Source of the DNA: JBBITW01 sp037440525
Lineage (GTDB): Bacteria; Desulfobacterota; BSN033; UBA1163
Length of the DNA stretch: 6,542 nucleotides
Direction of reading: 5' to 3'
Assembly: GCA_037440525.1 (NCBI GenBank)
Contig: JBBITW010000193.1
Coordinates: 1-6,542 of the forward strand
Shown: piece after piece, positions 6,390 to 6,542 of the stretch
Numbering within the stretch: the stretch's first letter is position 1
How the letters are laid out: each line of letters opens with the position of its first letter
Notes under the pieces: generated by a model
Told to the model about the DNA's origin: nothing
The model's input: only the letters and a program-made list of their open reading frames with translations
Database searches by the model: none
Position numbers and translations under genes: made by a program

Positions 6390-6542
6390 TCAATATTTCT
6401 CATCCTCTTCGGATATAATATTATAAAGTTCCTCTCGTGTTTTTGCCACAAGGAGTATTTTTTTAAATGAGTAATCCTTCATAAGTTTTGCTATACGACC
6501 GAGGAGGTTAAGATTATCAATGTATGAGTTTTCTGGAGCCAT
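6390..6542 (-). CDS. ptsN: C-terminal end of a PtsN/fructose-type enzyme IIA (cut by right edge)
   Basis: The last 50 codons of a reading frame that runs off the right edge, ending in TGA at 6390-6392. The translation begins MAPENSYIDNLNLLGRIAKL and ends with KTREELYNIISEEDEKY. It matches the end of the fructose/nitrogen-type enzyme IIA domain: an APE segment after the last core strand, an amphipathic helix of the form LxLLGRIAKLMKD, then KTxEELYxII before the stop. The phosphorylated histidine would lie upstream, outside the window. The ATG at 6542 is probably an internal methionine and not the start. PtsN-type IIA proteins receive phosphate from the PTS chain and act as regulators, and ptsN commonly lies beside hprK and rapZ, next to rpoN and hpf. 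The identification rests on a short C-terminal stretch plus context. Confidence 0.8.
   Translation of the reverse strand: MAPENSYIDNLNLLGRIAKLMKDYSFKKILLVAKTREELYNIISEEDEKY

Overview
The window is a single-direction, tightly packed gene cluster. Every gene I can support is on the minus strand, so transcription runs from the right edge to the left edge. In transcription order it holds: the C-terminal end of a PtsN-type enzyme IIA (cut by the right edge), HPr kinase/phosphorylase (hprK), the P-loop nucleotide-binding protein RapZ (YvcJ family), a mannose-family enzyme IIA, HPr (ptsH), enzyme I (ptsI), S-adenosylmethionine synthetase (metK), and the N-terminal 228 residues of S-adenosylhomocysteinase (ahcY, cut by the left edge). 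There are no RNA genes, mobile elements, CRISPR arrays or gene-free stretches over 300 bases. The longest intergenic gap is 53 bases.

The gene set (PtsN, HPr kinase, RapZ, a lone mannose-type IIA, HPr, EI) is known from Gram-negative bacteria outside the Enterobacteria, especially the former Deltaproteobacteria (for example Geobacter relatives) and similar phyla. The moderately AT-rich composition, protein sequences and presence of ahcY (recycling of adenosylhomocysteine without Pfs/LuxS) fit an uncultured or anaerobic member of such a lineage. I cannot place it further without a search.

How the genes work together: enzyme I takes phosphate from phosphoenolpyruvate and passes it to His15 of HPr, which can pass it to the mannose-type IIA (His9) and the PtsN-type IIA. 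HPr kinase/phosphorylase can modify HPr at Ser46, which is present. No sugar-specific IIB, IIC or IID gene is visible, so within this window the chain looks regulatory rather than a sugar importer. RapZ sits in the middle of this module. The last two genes are the two enzymes on either side of the cellular methyltransferases (SAM synthesis and SAH hydrolysis), apparently co-transcribed with the PTS genes.

Two start sites matter for annotation. Enzyme I most likely starts at the ATG at 3708, one base after the HPr stop, not at an upstream TTG. The mannose-type IIA most likely starts at the ATG at 4425, not 4452. RapZ starts with GTG, overlapping the hprK stop. The window looks like conserved core metabolism and regulation rather than a new system. 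The points most worth a second look are the transporter-less PTS, the PTS to methyl-cycle linkage and a roughly 20-residue insertion in RapZ.
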